Source: Candidatus Borkfalkia excrementavium
Lineage (GTDB): Bacteria; Bacillota; Clostridia; Christensenellales; Borkfalkiaceae
Assembly (NCBI GenBank): GCA_019115945.1
Contig: DXCO01000037.1
Location: 1 to 64,000, forward strand
Reading direction: 5' to 3'
Length of the DNA stretch: 64,000 nt
Shown here: positions 47,559 to 58,205 of the stretch, in pieces
Layout: each line of letters begins with the position of its first letter
Numbering within the stretch: position 1 is the stretch's first letter
Notes under the pieces: generated by a model
Database searches by the model: none
Told to the model about the DNA's origin: nothing
What the model saw: only the letters and a program-made list of their open reading frames with translations
Made by a program: the position numbers and the translations under genes

Positions 47559-49289
47559 ATGAAATGGACAATCATTGACGGTTACACAAAATTCAGAGAA
47601 TATGAGGGTGTCGAATTCTTTTACAAGTTCGAAGAGAACTTCCGCGATAAAACCCCCGCGCTTCTTTCGGCGAAAAACGACGAGATCTGTTTTCAGGTTC
47701 TGATGATCGATGAAGAAGAGTTTGCGTTCACCTGCGGGAAAGAACCGTACTTTACCGTGCAGGGCCTGCTGCCCGTGTACAGGGTGGAGGTGCTTTTGGA
47801 GGACGGCGATGTCACGGCGGAATGTTTTCCCGAGGATTTTATCGACGATGACGACGGCCTCAGATATTCTGACATTCTTTTGAAAACGGAGCAAAAGCAC
47901 TGCGCGAAATACCAGCCGGGAATTCTGTTCGTAAAATTGAACGTCCCCGCAGGGGCAAAGACGGGCAGGCATAGCGGCATGATCAATATCTATTCGCGCG
48001 TCATGACTGACGACGAAAGACTTATAGAGAGCAAGGATTTTTCTTTTGACGTTTACGATTACGTGTTTTCTCCCGCAAGCGAACAAAAATTCTGCCTTGA
48101 CCTTTGGCAGCATTGTTCGAATATTGCAAGATATCACGAGGTGGGGCTGTTTTCGGACGAGCACTTTGCGATCCTGAAAAAATATGTGCAGAGTCTCGCT
48201 CAGTTGGGGCAGAAGGCGATCACCGTAGTGGCGAGCGACGCGCCTTGGTGCTCGCAGCGCGCTTACAACCATATTACGGGACAGTCGGATCTTTTCGAAT
48301 ACGCGATGATGCGTGCCGTTAGGGACAGAAACGGACAATTTGCTTTTGATTTTTCGCCCATGAAGAGGTACATAGATCTTTGTATGGATTGCGGCATCGC
48401 CGAAGAGATCGACGTATTCGGCCTGATCGGTATCTGGCAGGACGATTTCATGAAATTGGGCGACATCGTCGAAGGGGAAAAGGGCGCACCCCGCATCCGC
48501 TATTACGACGAGGCGGAAGGCGCGTTCCGGTACATGCGCAGAAAGGAAGAGGTGGAACTGTATCTGGAAGCGCTGTTCAGATTTTTCTCGGAAGAAGGGT
48601 GGCTGGAAAAAGTAAGAGTTATCGCTGACGAACCGGCAGAATGGGATTCTTATCTCGAAAAAAAGTGTCAGTTGGAAAAACTGCGGCCGAATATCAAATA
48701 TAAGACGGCCATCAACCATGCGGAAGCGCTCAAATACATCGCTCCCGAAAGTACGGATATCGCGCCTTTCATTCTGCTCTTCGGGGAAGATGCCGACGAC
48801 GTGATCGAATATAAGAAAGCCAACGAAAATTCCAAAGTTTATTATTATGTCTGCGGGGGGCCGTTGTTTCCCAACACGTTTATTCTTTCCTCTCTTCTCG
48901 AATGCAGGCTGATCCCGATTCTGGCAGAGTTCATGAATCTGGACGGCTTTCTGCGTTGGAATTATACGGTTTGGCCGAAAGACCCGCGTTCGCAGTTGCA
49001 TTATATGTTCCATTCGGGGGATTTGAACTTTGTCTATCCTTCCCGCGGCGGAGATGTTTTGCTGTCGTTAAGATATTTCGCGCTGAAAGCGGGCATCAAA
49101 GAGTTCGAACTTCTCAAAGAGGTGGGCGAAGAAACGAGACAGAAAGTTTACGATCTTCTGATCAAGGACAAAAAATTCTACATCCAACTCAAACATAAGG
49201 TCGCTTCGGAGTGTTTTTCGTTGGACGCAAAGGATTATGCTGAGGCAAAACGCATATTGCTGCAAGAAGCGGGCAAGAAATCTTTATAA
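47559..49289 (+). CDS. DUF4091-domain (glycoside-hydrolase-like) protein
   Basis: N-terminal beta domain followed by TIM-barrel-like region (CLDLWQHCSNIARYHEVGLFSDEHFAIL...VRVIADEPAEWDSY...FLRWNYTVWPKDP). Confidence 0.7.
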   Translation: MKWTIIDGYTKFREYEGVEFFYKFEENFRDKTPALLSAKNDEICFQVLMIDEEEFAFTCGKEPYFTVQGLLPVYRVEVLLEDGDVTAECFPEDFIDDDDGLRYSDILLKTEQKHCAKYQPGILFVKLNVPAGAKTGRHSGMINIYSRVMTDDERLIESKDFSFDVYDYVFSPASEQKFCLDLWQHCSNIARYHEVGLFSDEHFAILKKYVQSLAQLGQKAITVVASDAPWCSQRAYNHITGQSDLFEYAMMRAVRDRNGQFAFDFSPMKRYIDLCMDCGIAEEIDVFGLIGIWQDDFMKLGDIVEGEKGAPRIRYYDEAEGAFRYMRRKEEVELYLEALFRFFSEEGWLEKVRVIADEPAEWDSYLEKKCQLEKLRPNIKYKTAINHAEALKYIAPESTDIAPFILLFGEDADDVIEYKKANENSKVYYYVCGGPLFPNTFILSSLLECRLIPILAEFMNLDGFLRWNYTVWPKDPRSQLHYMFHSGDLNFVYPSRGGDVLLSLRYFALKAGIKEFELLKEVGEETRQKVYDLLIKDKKFYIQLKHKVASECFSLDAKDYAEAKRILLQEAGKKSL

Positions 49290-49305
49290 AATTCAAAATA
49301 AAATT

Positions 49306-49392
49306 TTTTTACATATGTAAAAAGTGCGCATTATCTCAATAATGCGCAATCCATTAATAGAAATTCCGGCCTGCGGACACAGTCCGCGGCCG
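49306..49392. promoter_or_regulatory. Cluster of three inverted repeats upstream of the module B SBP
   Basis: TTTTTACATATGTAAAAA (49306-49323); TGCGCATTAT-CTCA-ATAATGCGCA (49325-49348); CGGCCTGCGGAC-ACA-GTCCGCGGCCG (49367-49392). Confidence 0.65.
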
Positions 49393-49421
49393 TAAAATAA
49401 AAAAATACGGAGGTAACAACA

Positions 49422-51218
49422 GTGGCAGGGTTCAAAAAAATTGCAAAACTATTGGTAGCCGCCGCGTTGGCGGGAGCGTTCGTATTTTCCGCAGCGGCAT
49501 GTACCGCGCCCACCAACCCCGATTCGGGCTTGGTAGAACCAGTGGACCGGAACAGGACGCAGTTGTACGTAGGGAATTTTAACAGAGGTTACGGTGACGA
49601 ATGGATTCTCACCCTGAAAGAGCGGTTCGAAGAGTTTTATAAGGATAAGGAATTTGAACCGGGCACGGGAAAGAAGGGTGTCCAAATCATGGTGGATAAT
49701 CTCCAGGAAGCGGGAAATACTTACATCAACTCGATGAAAACTTCGAGGAATGCGGTCATCTTTAACGAACTCGTGTATTATAACGACTACGTGAACCAAG
49801 GGCTGGTCGCGCCGATCGACGATGTTGTCAAAGGCGATCTTTCCGTCTACGGGGATACGGGCACGATCGAGGACAAGATGTATGATCAGCACAAGAAATT
49901 TTATAAATCTATAGACGGGCATTATTACGGTATTCCGCACTATTCGTCATTTACGGGCATCATTTACGACGTGGATATGTTCGATAATGCGGGCCTTTAT
50001 TTTGCCTATGATCAAGAAAACAGCATGGATGGGTTTATCATCAATAAATCCGATCGCAGGTCTGCCGGTCCCGACGGAGAATATTGCCAGGTATGTGCCG
50101 CCAACGGATACAATTATTCCGCGCATAACTGTGACGACGGTCTGCCCGCCACGTATGATGAGTATTTTCGCCTCTGCGATTACATAGATGCAATGGGAGA
50201 TATGGCGACCATTTGGACGGGTACTCATCGCGCATATTATTTGGGTTATCTCCTGCGTTCTTTGGCTGTCGACTATGAGGGGATGGACCAAATTCTGCTC
50301 AATTATGATTTTTCCGGTACGGCGACAAATCTGGTGGAGAGCATCGATGCGGACGGTACCGTGCACAAGAGGGCCGCAACGCCCATCCAGAACAGCAACG
50401 GTTACGAACTGTATACTTCCGCCGGCAGATATTATGCGTTGGATTTTCTGCACAGGCTGATCTTCAACGAAGAAGGGAAAAGTTCGGGATACTGGTATCC
50501 GAACAGTTTCACCGGCGGTATGAGCCAGCTCGAGGCGCAGGACCTTTATCTGACGAGCGTGTATGAAAACGAGCGCATCGCAATGCTGTTCGACGGCATT
50601 TGGTGGGAAAACGAGGCGAAGGACACTTTCCGCGACATGTCCGTGGGCGACAGCAGCATGTCCCGTGAAAACCGCAGGTTCGGATTTATGCCTTTCCCCA
50701 AGGCGGAAGCAAAAGATGTAGGCGTCAAGAAAAATACGATGATGGATACCCTGTATTCCATGGCGTTCATCAACGCAAATTGCATGGACGATCCCGTAAC
50801 ATATGATTTGGCCAAAAAGTTCCTGATGTTCGCATATACGCAGGAGTCTTTGGAAGAATTTACTGTTGTTACAAGTGCGCCGAAGAGTCTGAAATATGAA
50901 ATCAGTTCGGAAAATCAGAAAAAGATGTCTTACTTTGGCCGCAGTGTATGGAACAACTATAAAAATTCTGATGTTGTATATCCTATCAGCACCAATTCGC
51001 TTTATCTGAACAACCAAAGTTCTTTTGAATATGCAAGTACTTTCAGAACGGAAGTGAACGATGTCGTCTATACGGATATCGGCTCGGCAATGTATAACAA
51101 CGGTTTCACCGCAAAACAGATGTTTGAAGGAATTGCAGCCGTCAACAGCAAGACAAGTTGGGAAAATGCGTACGAACAGTATTTCGAAAAGGATACAAAA
51201 ACTTCCGTCCTTTCTTAA
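49422..51218 (+). CDS. Extracellular sugar-binding lipoprotein of an ABC transporter (module B)
   Basis: Lipobox FSAAAC; GHYYGIPHYSSFTGIIYDVDMFDNA; DDGLPATYDEYFRLC; DGIWWENEAKD. Confidence 0.88.
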   Translation: MAGFKKIAKLLVAAALAGAFVFSAAACTAPTNPDSGLVEPVDRNRTQLYVGNFNRGYGDEWILTLKERFEEFYKDKEFEPGTGKKGVQIMVDNLQEAGNTYINSMKTSRNAVIFNELVYYNDYVNQGLVAPIDDVVKGDLSVYGDTGTIEDKMYDQHKKFYKSIDGHYYGIPHYSSFTGIIYDVDMFDNAGLYFAYDQENSMDGFIINKSDRRSAGPDGEYCQVCAANGYNYSAHNCDDGLPATYDEYFRLCDYIDAMGDMATIWTGTHRAYYLGYLLRSLAVDYEGMDQILLNYDFSGTATNLVESIDADGTVHKRAATPIQNSNGYELYTSAGRYYALDFLHRLIFNEEGKSSGYWYPNSFTGGMSQLEAQDLYLTSVYENERIAMLFDGIWWENEAKDTFRDMSVGDSSMSRENRRFGFMPFPKAEAKDVGVKKNTMMDTLYSMAFINANCMDDPVTYDLAKKFLMFAYTQESLEEFTVVTSAPKSLKYEISSENQKKMSYFGRSVWNNYKNSDVVYPISTNSLYLNNQSSFEYASTFRTEVNDVVYTDIGSAMYNNGFTAKQMFEGIAAVNSKTSWENAYEQYFEKDTKTSVLS

Positions 51219-51229
51219 AGAGGTGCATT

Positions 51230-52207
51230 ATGCAGGAAAACAATACGGCCGCAGCGGTCGGAGCGGAGCATGCGGAGGGCCCTCAGAAGCCCTCCCCCAA
51301 ACATAAGGGGTTTGCGACCGCAAAGAAAAAAGATCTCATTTTTTATTGTATCCTGAGCGCTTTCCCGATCGCGCAGTTCGCAATCTTTTACGTAGGCGTC
51401 AATTTCAACTCTTTTCTTCTGGCGTTCAAAAGTTACGATGCCGTAACGGGCGTCATGTCGTGGGTCGGGTTCGACAACATAGTGGATGCATTCAAAGCCA
51501 TGACGACCCAGTACGAGTTGACCGTCGCAGCCAAAAATTCGATCATCGCGTATTTATGCGGATTGTTGATAGGCGTGCCTCTGGCTCTGCTGTTCAGTTA
51601 TTACATTTATAAAAAAATGTTCCTGTCCGGATTTTTCAGGGTCGTTCTGTTTCTGCCTTCCATTCTCTCGGCGATCGCGATGTCCGTCATGTTTTATTAT
51701 TTTGCCGAGCGCGCCATTCCCGAATACTTGGAGACTCTGTTCGGCAGCCAGATCAGGGGGCTTCTGTCCAACCCGGATACGGCCTTTGCTACGCTGATAT
51801 TTTATACCAACTGGATCGGGTTCGGCACGAGCACGCTGATGTATTCCGGCGCGATGAACTCCATCTCCGAATCGGTAGTGGAAGCGGCGGAACTGGACGG
51901 GGCGTCGCCGCTCCGCGAGTTTATATCCGTAACTCTTCCGCTCATCTATCCGACGATCGTCACCTTTCTGGTGGTCGGCGTCGCGGGGATCTTCACGCAG
52001 CAACTCAACATCTACAGTATGTACGGTACGGGAGCGGAAACGTATCTGAATACGTTCGGTTATTATCTCTACCGTGAAACGAGTAAAATGCATATGTCCG
52101 ATTATCCGCTTTTGAGCAGCCTCGGCCTGTTGATGACGATCGTCGCCGCGCCGCTCACATTGATCGTAAAATATCTGCTCGAAAAATTCGGGCCGAGCGT
52201 GGATTGA
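51230..52207 (+). CDS. Sugar ABC transporter permease (MalF/UgpA type)
   Basis: EAAELDGASPLREFISVTLPLIYPT EAA motif. Confidence 0.92.
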   Translation: MQENNTAAAVGAEHAEGPQKPSPKHKGFATAKKKDLIFYCILSAFPIAQFAIFYVGVNFNSFLLAFKSYDAVTGVMSWVGFDNIVDAFKAMTTQYELTVAAKNSIIAYLCGLLIGVPLALLFSYYIYKKMFLSGFFRVVLFLPSILSAIAMSVMFYYFAERAIPEYLETLFGSQIRGLLSNPDTAFATLIFYTNWIGFGTSTLMYSGAMNSISESVVEAAELDGASPLREFISVTLPLIYPTIVTFLVVGVAGIFTQQLNIYSMYGTGAETYLNTFGYYLYRETSKMHMSDYPLLSSLGLLMTIVAAPLTLIVKYLLEKFGPSVD

Positions 52208-52217
52208 GGAGGCGGAT

Positions 52218-53123
52218 ATGGAAAAAATTACTTCAAAAAATCGCAGGCACTCTTCCACGAAAATTCTGGGGATCGTTTTGGGGATTATTCTCGCACTATA
52301 TACGCTTTCGCTGTTTTTCATGATCGCATGGGGAATGATGACTTCTGTCAAACACAGGCTCGATTTTATCCGCAACATCATCGGCTTTCCCGGCAACGGC
52401 TACGGCTGGCAGTGGAACAATTACGTTACAGCGTTCAACAGTTTCAGCGTCACGGTCGAGTCTGGAGCAGGGTTCAGGACGGTGCTTTTGGGAGAAATGT
52501 TCCTCAATTCGGTGCTTTATGCGCTGGGCTGTGCGATCGCCTCAACGACGTGTGCCTGTTTTATGTCTTACCTTACGGCACGATTCCCTTACAAATTTTC
52601 GAAAGTCGTGTATGCGGTCGTCGTCGTCGCGATGATCGTGCCCATTGTAGGAAACCTTCCCTCCGAAATACAGATGTCCCGTACGTTCGGTCTTTTCGAT
52701 ACTTTTTACGGCATCTGGATCATGAAGGCGAATTTTCTCGGTATGTATTTTCTCGTATTCTATGCGGTGTTTCGTAGCGTTCCCAAAGATTACGCGGAAG
52801 CGGCAAAAATTGACGGGGCCGGCAATTTTACCGTCCTGTTCAGGATTATGATGCCCATGGTCGCAGGGACCTACTTTACTGTCCTATTGCTCAACTTTAT
52901 AGCGTTTTGGAACGATTATCAGGTCCCGCTCATTTATCTGCCGACGCATCCCCCGGTCGCATTGGGCCTTTATAAGTTCAATTTTGCGTCGTCTGGATCG
53001 CTCAGCAACGTTCCCATGAAGTTGGCGGGCAGTTTTTTGGTCCTATTGCCTGTTTTGGTGGTCTTCCTCGCTTTTCATAAGCGGCTTTTGGGAAAGATCC
53101 ATATGGGTGGGCTGAAAGAGTGA
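52218..53123 (+). CDS. Sugar ABC transporter permease (MalG/UgpE type)
   Basis: EAAKIDGAGNFTVLFRIMMPMVAGTYFTVLLLNFIAFWNDYQVPL; terminal GGLKE. Confidence 0.92.
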   Translation: MEKITSKNRRHSSTKILGIVLGIILALYTLSLFFMIAWGMMTSVKHRLDFIRNIIGFPGNGYGWQWNNYVTAFNSFSVTVESGAGFRTVLLGEMFLNSVLYALGCAIASTTCACFMSYLTARFPYKFSKVVYAVVVVAMIVPIVGNLPSEIQMSRTFGLFDTFYGIWIMKANFLGMYFLVFYAVFRSVPKDYAEAAKIDGAGNFTVLFRIMMPMVAGTYFTVLLLNFIAFWNDYQVPLIYLPTHPPVALGLYKFNFASSGSLSNVPMKLAGSFLVLLPVLVVFLAFHKRLLGKIHMGGLKE

Positions 53124-53184
53124 TATATCGTGCTACACGCATCCAAGTCAATCGATACCGTAAATGAAATAAGGAGGATAAATT

Positions 53185-56100
53185 ATGAAGAATCAATCGC
53201 ACACCGCGCGTTTCTCGGTTAGGGCGTTTTGGCTCGTCCTGCTCTGTGCCGTCCTTGCGCTGACGGCCGCGGCATTCGTGTTTTTGCCCCGCCATACGGC
53301 GAAGGCGGAACTTGTGGGGGCCGATCTCGCCACGGAATACGCATACGGCACCCGCCTTACGGTGCCGCAGGCGACGATGGTCGTAGACGGGAAACAACTT
53401 TCCACCGAAAGCATCGTCAATTTTCCCAGCGGTCTTTCCTATCGGAATACGACCGTCGATCTCAACGAGATGGGGGAATATACCGTCGAATACCGCGCGC
53501 AGGACGGGGCGGCGCAGTACAGGGAATACAAAGAATTTTCCGTGTACCGCAACCTGTTTGATGTAGAAGGCGGCATCGGCGCATCGGCAAGTTATGCGCC
53601 TTCACCGCTCGCGCCCGATACGCAAGGCATCAACGTAAAACTGACGTCGGGCAGCACCTTTTATTATCATCGAGTCATAGACCTCACTGAGTTGGACGGA
53701 AATTCTCCCTTCGTATCCGCGTTCATTTCTCCTGAAAAGCAAGGGGAAATGGATGGATACACTCTGTATTTCCGCCTGACCGATCTGTATGATCCGGATA
53801 ATTACGTAACTTTCCGGTGCAATGGATCGCGCGCGGGCATTCAACATGGTGTCACGTATATTCTTTGCGGCGGCTCGGAACAGTCGCTCACCGGTGTGGA
53901 ATGGGGCTGGGGGCGCGTACATGTCAACAACATCTACGGTTATCCCGTAAACTGTTCGTTTTATGCGCAGGCTCCCTCAGGCACAGCGCCTGAAAACGAT
54001 CTATTAACCCTTTATTTTGATAACGAGTCGATGGCCGCAAAAGGGGATCTGTCCGGATCCATGATCGTGGATTTAGACGATCCGACCTATTTTACCGATC
54101 CGTTTTTGGGCTTTACGACGGGAGAAGTGACGCTTTCGATCTGGGCGGACGATTTTATTAAAAATTCGTTCGGGCTGGAAATTACTTCGATCGCCGGGCA
54201 CGATCTCTCCGCTGAACGGCTGGGCGACATCGAAGGCCCCGAAATCACCGTCGATTTCGGCGATTACGACCAATTCCCCGTCGGCCTTGCCGGATTCGAT
54301 TATCCGCTCTTCAACGCAACTGCGTACGACCTGTATTCGGGAGAGACGGATGTGACCGTAAAGGTGTATCAGAACTACTATGACGAGAAAAAATACGACT
54401 GCTATGTGGAAAACGGCGTGTTTAAACCGGAAGTCCCCGGAACATACACCGTCGAGTACAGTTCAGTCGACAATGTCGGCAATCCTTCAACGGAGATATT
54501 CGACATCGATGTTCTTGCATCAGCGCCCGCTGTCGAGATTTCCGTCGACGAACAGGCGCTGACGAAATCGGGCTTTGTCGGCGCGCGCATCCCGATCGAG
54601 GAAGCGTCCGTTTCCGGCGGCATCGGGCAGACTTCCGTCCGCGTCGAAGTGACGGACGGGCAGGGGAATGCGGTCGAATCGGACGGCACCTTTTTCGTGC
54701 CTGCCGCTGTCGGAACATATAAAGTGAAATATATCGCTTCCGATTTCGTCAATCAGCAGGATCCTTATGAATATACGGTCAGCGTTACTGTCAGCGATAA
54801 GCCGGTGTTTGAAAGTGACCCCGCGCTTCCCGAGGTGTTCTTTACCGATTCGGAATATACGCTCCCCGGTCTGTCCTCTTATACTTATGCAGGCGGCAAA
54901 CGTGAGGTCCCCGTAACGGTCAGCGTGGAAGACGCACAGGGCCTGCGCGAACTCGGTTCCGAACGGACCGTTCAGTTTACCATAGGTTCGGATTCTGACG
55001 AGGTAACGGTCATTTACACCGCAAAGGACGGCAGTGCCGAAACGAACGTATCGTATACGGTGAAATGTATCCGCGCAAAGAATGCGGAAGGTCGCCTTGA
55101 ACTTGTGAACTATTTCGAAACGGAAGGATTTACCGCCTCGGCCGGGAACGATTATACGACTTTTTCTGCCGACGGCAACGCGGAATCTGCCTCCCTTCGT
55201 TTCCGCAATCTTCTGCTCGACGACAATCTCGACGTGAATTTCAGGGTCGACACGGCACAGAACAAGTTTGAATCCGTCACCATCCGCCTTACGGATATTA
55301 CGGGGCAGACGAGCGTTGCCGCCGTACTGACGGCGGAGGGGACTTCCACGCGCCTGAGAGTGGGAACTATGTCCATGCTCATGAACCTGAGTTTCAGCGA
55401 TCCGCTCAGAAGCGAATACCGTTTTGTCTTTGACCAGGCAAATGCAAGGCTGACGGCAGATGGTATCAATTATCTCCCCGTCCTTACAACGGAAGACGGA
55501 TCTCCGTTTACCGGCTTTGAGGGTCATATGGCATATCTCGAGATCGAGATTGCGGGTATCACGGGCGCAAGCGCGCTGCAGATCGTTTCCATCAATTCGC
55601 AGGAAATTTCGAATACTCCGCTCGACATCGTGCGTCCGAGAATTTATATTGAGGGTGTCTACGGCGGCGCGCATGAACTCGGAGAAGAAATCATGCTCAA
55701 CCGTGTATATGCGGCAGACGTCGTCGATCCCAATCCTTCGCTTACAATACGGGTAACGGGGCCCGACGGGCAGGCGCTCGTCAGTACGGACGGCGAAACG
55801 CTCGATAATGTTCCCGTCGTATACGGCCAGACCATCCGACTGGAAAAATACGGCACCTATCAGGTGATCTACACCTCTGCCGACGCTTCGGGCAGGAGCG
55901 AAAGGACGGTCTCATATACCATTTCCGTCATTGACGACGTGGCGCCTGTGATCACGCCGCAGGCAAATATGAAGGAAAACTATACCCTCGGCGAGACGGT
56001 CGTCATACCGAAGATTACGGTTACGGACAACGAAACTGCGGCGGAAAACATTTCCGCCAAAAAATACGTCGTGCTTCCCACCGGCCGTATTGCGGAACTT

Positions 56101-56211
56101 CCGGGCAACTCGTTCATCGCTTCGTATGCAGGCAAATACACGGTGCGCTATGTCGCCTATGACGAAGCGGGCAACCAGGCGCTTTACGAAATTTCGTTCA
56201 TGTGTGCATAA
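53185..56211 (+). CDS. Large secreted Ig-like/beta-sandwich multidomain protein (module B, 1008 aa)
   Basis: Signal peptide AFWLVLLCAVLALTAAAFVFLPRHTAKA; same domain order as the 35148 protein; no C-terminal anchor seen. Confidence 0.85.
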   Translation: MKNQSHTARFSVRAFWLVLLCAVLALTAAAFVFLPRHTAKAELVGADLATEYAYGTRLTVPQATMVVDGKQLSTESIVNFPSGLSYRNTTVDLNEMGEYTVEYRAQDGAAQYREYKEFSVYRNLFDVEGGIGASASYAPSPLAPDTQGINVKLTSGSTFYYHRVIDLTELDGNSPFVSAFISPEKQGEMDGYTLYFRLTDLYDPDNYVTFRCNGSRAGIQHGVTYILCGGSEQSLTGVEWGWGRVHVNNIYGYPVNCSFYAQAPSGTAPENDLLTLYFDNESMAAKGDLSGSMIVDLDDPTYFTDPFLGFTTGEVTLSIWADDFIKNSFGLEITSIAGHDLSAERLGDIEGPEITVDFGDYDQFPVGLAGFDYPLFNATAYDLYSGETDVTVKVYQNYYDEKKYDCYVENGVFKPEVPGTYTVEYSSVDNVGNPSTEIFDIDVLASAPAVEISVDEQALTKSGFVGARIPIEEASVSGGIGQTSVRVEVTDGQGNAVESDGTFFVPAAVGTYKVKYIASDFVNQQDPYEYTVSVTVSDKPVFESDPALPEVFFTDSEYTLPGLSSYTYAGGKREVPVTVSVEDAQGLRELGSERTVQFTIGSDSDEVTVIYTAKDGSAETNVSYTVKCIRAKNAEGRLELVNYFETEGFTASAGNDYTTFSADGNAESASLRFRNLLLDDNLDVNFRVDTAQNKFESVTIRLTDITGQTSVAAVLTAEGTSTRLRVGTMSMLMNLSFSDPLRSEYRFVFDQANARLTADGINYLPVLTTEDGSPFTGFEGHMAYLEIEIAGITGASALQIVSINSQEISNTPLDIVRPRIYIEGVYGGAHELGEEIMLNRVYAADVVDPNPSLTIRVTGPDGQALVSTDGETLDNVPVVYGQTIRLEKYGTYQVIYTSADASGRSERTVSYTISVIDDVAPVITPQANMKENYTLGETVVIPKITVTDNETAAENISAKKYVVLPTGRIAELPGNSFIASYAGKYTVRYVAYDEAGNQALYEISFMCA

Positions 56212-56223
56212 AGGAGGAAGATC

Positions 56224-58179
56224 ATGAAAAAAATCGTTCAAAAAATTGTTCTGTTTCTTCTTGCGGCAACAATGGTCTTCGGGGCGGCGGCTTGCACGAA
56301 AGGCGAGGGAGGGAACTCTTACGTAAGCGATGCGCCCGAACAGACGATCGATCCGGACTTCAACGAATATCAATATCAGGGTACGCACATTTATAATTTT
56401 ACATCTACAGGCAAAAATATCATCGAAAACGGTGCGACCGATTATAAGATTGTATATCCGGCAGAGAGCGGCGATTATATCGATACGGCCGTAAACGAAC
56501 TTATCTTGAATTTGGCAGCCGCGACGAAAGTGCAAATGACCGCCGTGCCGGATACCGGGCTCGTGTTCACATCCGACAGCAAGTATATTTCGCTCGGCAA
56601 TACGACGCTTGCCGCAGACGCGGGCGTGTTCGTAGACAGTGAAAAACTGACCGAAGCGGGCTTCGAGATTCGTACGGTCGGCGACAGTGTGTTTATAATC
56701 GGCGGTTCTGAACTCGGCACGCTCAATGCGATTTACGAATTCTTGTTCCGCACCATCGATTTCCGCGTATACTACAATGACGCCACCCATTATGAAGAGA
56801 AGGATTCCGTAGAACTGTACGATTTTGCCATTATGGATGTTCCCGACTATACGTATAGGATGCGCGATTACGGGGTATACGACACGGATGCACGCTTTGC
56901 ACGCAGGATGCGCATCAACCGAGAAAACGATATTTGGATCCCCGTAGGAAAAAATTATTGGCACAACGTATTCGATTATGTCGATCCCGAGGTATATGGC
57001 GACTCGCATTCTAAATGGTACAGCGCGGACAAAATGCAACTTTGCTTCAACGCGCACGGCGATGAAAAAGAATACGAGGCCATGTACGAAAAGATTTTGG
57101 AAAAAGCGATCGAATGCGTGGATGCATACCCCCATCTTTCCAACATTACCTTTACGCAGAGGGACGGCGCATACTGGTGCGATTGCGATACGTGTCAGGC
57201 AGAATTGGCAAAGTACGGCACGGGCGCTCCCGCCATCATCAGAACGTGCAACCGCCTTGCGGAAGACCTGAACAAACACGTGCAGGGTACGGGCAGAACC
57301 ATCAAGGTTTCTATGTTCGCATACGGCAATTCGAGGAACGCTCCCGCCGTGAAAAATGCAGACGGCACCTTTTCCCCGATCGATGATTCCTGCGTCTGCG
57401 GAGAAAATGTTTATGTATTCTGTGCACCGCAGAGCATCGATTACCGTTATTCGATTTATGATTCTAAGAACAGTGCGGCCAGAGATAATGTAAATGCCTG
57501 GGCGACTTTGACCGAACAGATGTATATCTGGACATACAGCACCAACTTCAATAATTACCTGATGCCATTCAACAGTTTCGATTCCATACAGGGCAACTAT
57601 CAGTTTTTGAAGAGCATCGGCGCGAATTATATCTTCAATCAAAGCCAGTTCAACCAGAGCGCGGCGACGGGCTTCAGTACACTGAAGATGTTTCTCAACA
57701 GTAGGCTTGCTTGGAATGTAAATCTTGACTATGAAGAATTATTGGAAGAGTTTTTTACGTATTTCTATTACGATGCAGCAAAGCCTATGCGCGAAATGTT
57801 CGATATGTTCCGTATGAACCTGCAGTACATCCAGTCTGTTTACAATACCGAAGGCTCCACGAACACGGATATTCTTAAATCAGAGTATTGGCCGAAAGCC
57901 TTCATCGATCAGTTGCTTGCAAAGGCAGACGAGGCGTATGCGGCGATCGCGTACCTTGAAAGAGAAGATCCCGACATGTACGAGATTATTTATGACAGGA
58001 TCTGCTTGGAAACGCTTTGTTTCCGCTATATCGATCTTTCTCTTTATAGCGGGTTAAAGACTTCTCAGGATGAACTTGCAGAGAAAAAGCAATTCCGTGC
58101 GGATGCAGAACGTGTAGGCATTACCCTCTTTAACGAACTGAATTCTATCAGCAATCTTTGGTCGTCATGGGGCGTGTAA
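56224..58179 (+). CDS. DUF4838-type lipoprotein (module B)
   Basis: Lipobox FGAAAC; FEIRTVGDSVFIIGGSELGTLNAIYEFLFRTIDFRVYY; YWCDCDTCQAEL. Confidence 0.8.
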   Translation: MKKIVQKIVLFLLAATMVFGAAACTKGEGGNSYVSDAPEQTIDPDFNEYQYQGTHIYNFTSTGKNIIENGATDYKIVYPAESGDYIDTAVNELILNLAAATKVQMTAVPDTGLVFTSDSKYISLGNTTLAADAGVFVDSEKLTEAGFEIRTVGDSVFIIGGSELGTLNAIYEFLFRTIDFRVYYNDATHYEEKDSVELYDFAIMDVPDYTYRMRDYGVYDTDARFARRMRINRENDIWIPVGKNYWHNVFDYVDPEVYGDSHSKWYSADKMQLCFNAHGDEKEYEAMYEKILEKAIECVDAYPHLSNITFTQRDGAYWCDCDTCQAELAKYGTGAPAIIRTCNRLAEDLNKHVQGTGRTIKVSMFAYGNSRNAPAVKNADGTFSPIDDSCVCGENVYVFCAPQSIDYRYSIYDSKNSAARDNVNAWATLTEQMYIWTYSTNFNNYLMPFNSFDSIQGNYQFLKSIGANYIFNQSQFNQSAATGFSTLKMFLNSRLAWNVNLDYEELLEEFFTYFYYDAAKPMREMFDMFRMNLQYIQSVYNTEGSTNTDILKSEYWPKAFIDQLLAKADEAYAAIAYLEREDPDMYEIIYDRICLETLCFRYIDLSLYSGLKTSQDELAEKKQFRADAERVGITLFNELNSISNLWSSWGV

Positions 58180-58205
58180 GTCCGCGGACTATAAGGAGAA
58201 ATGAA

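Noticed and set aside
55912-57642. 576-aa minus-strand ORF
   Set aside because: Antisense shadow of the Ig-like and DUF4838 genes; no domain signature.
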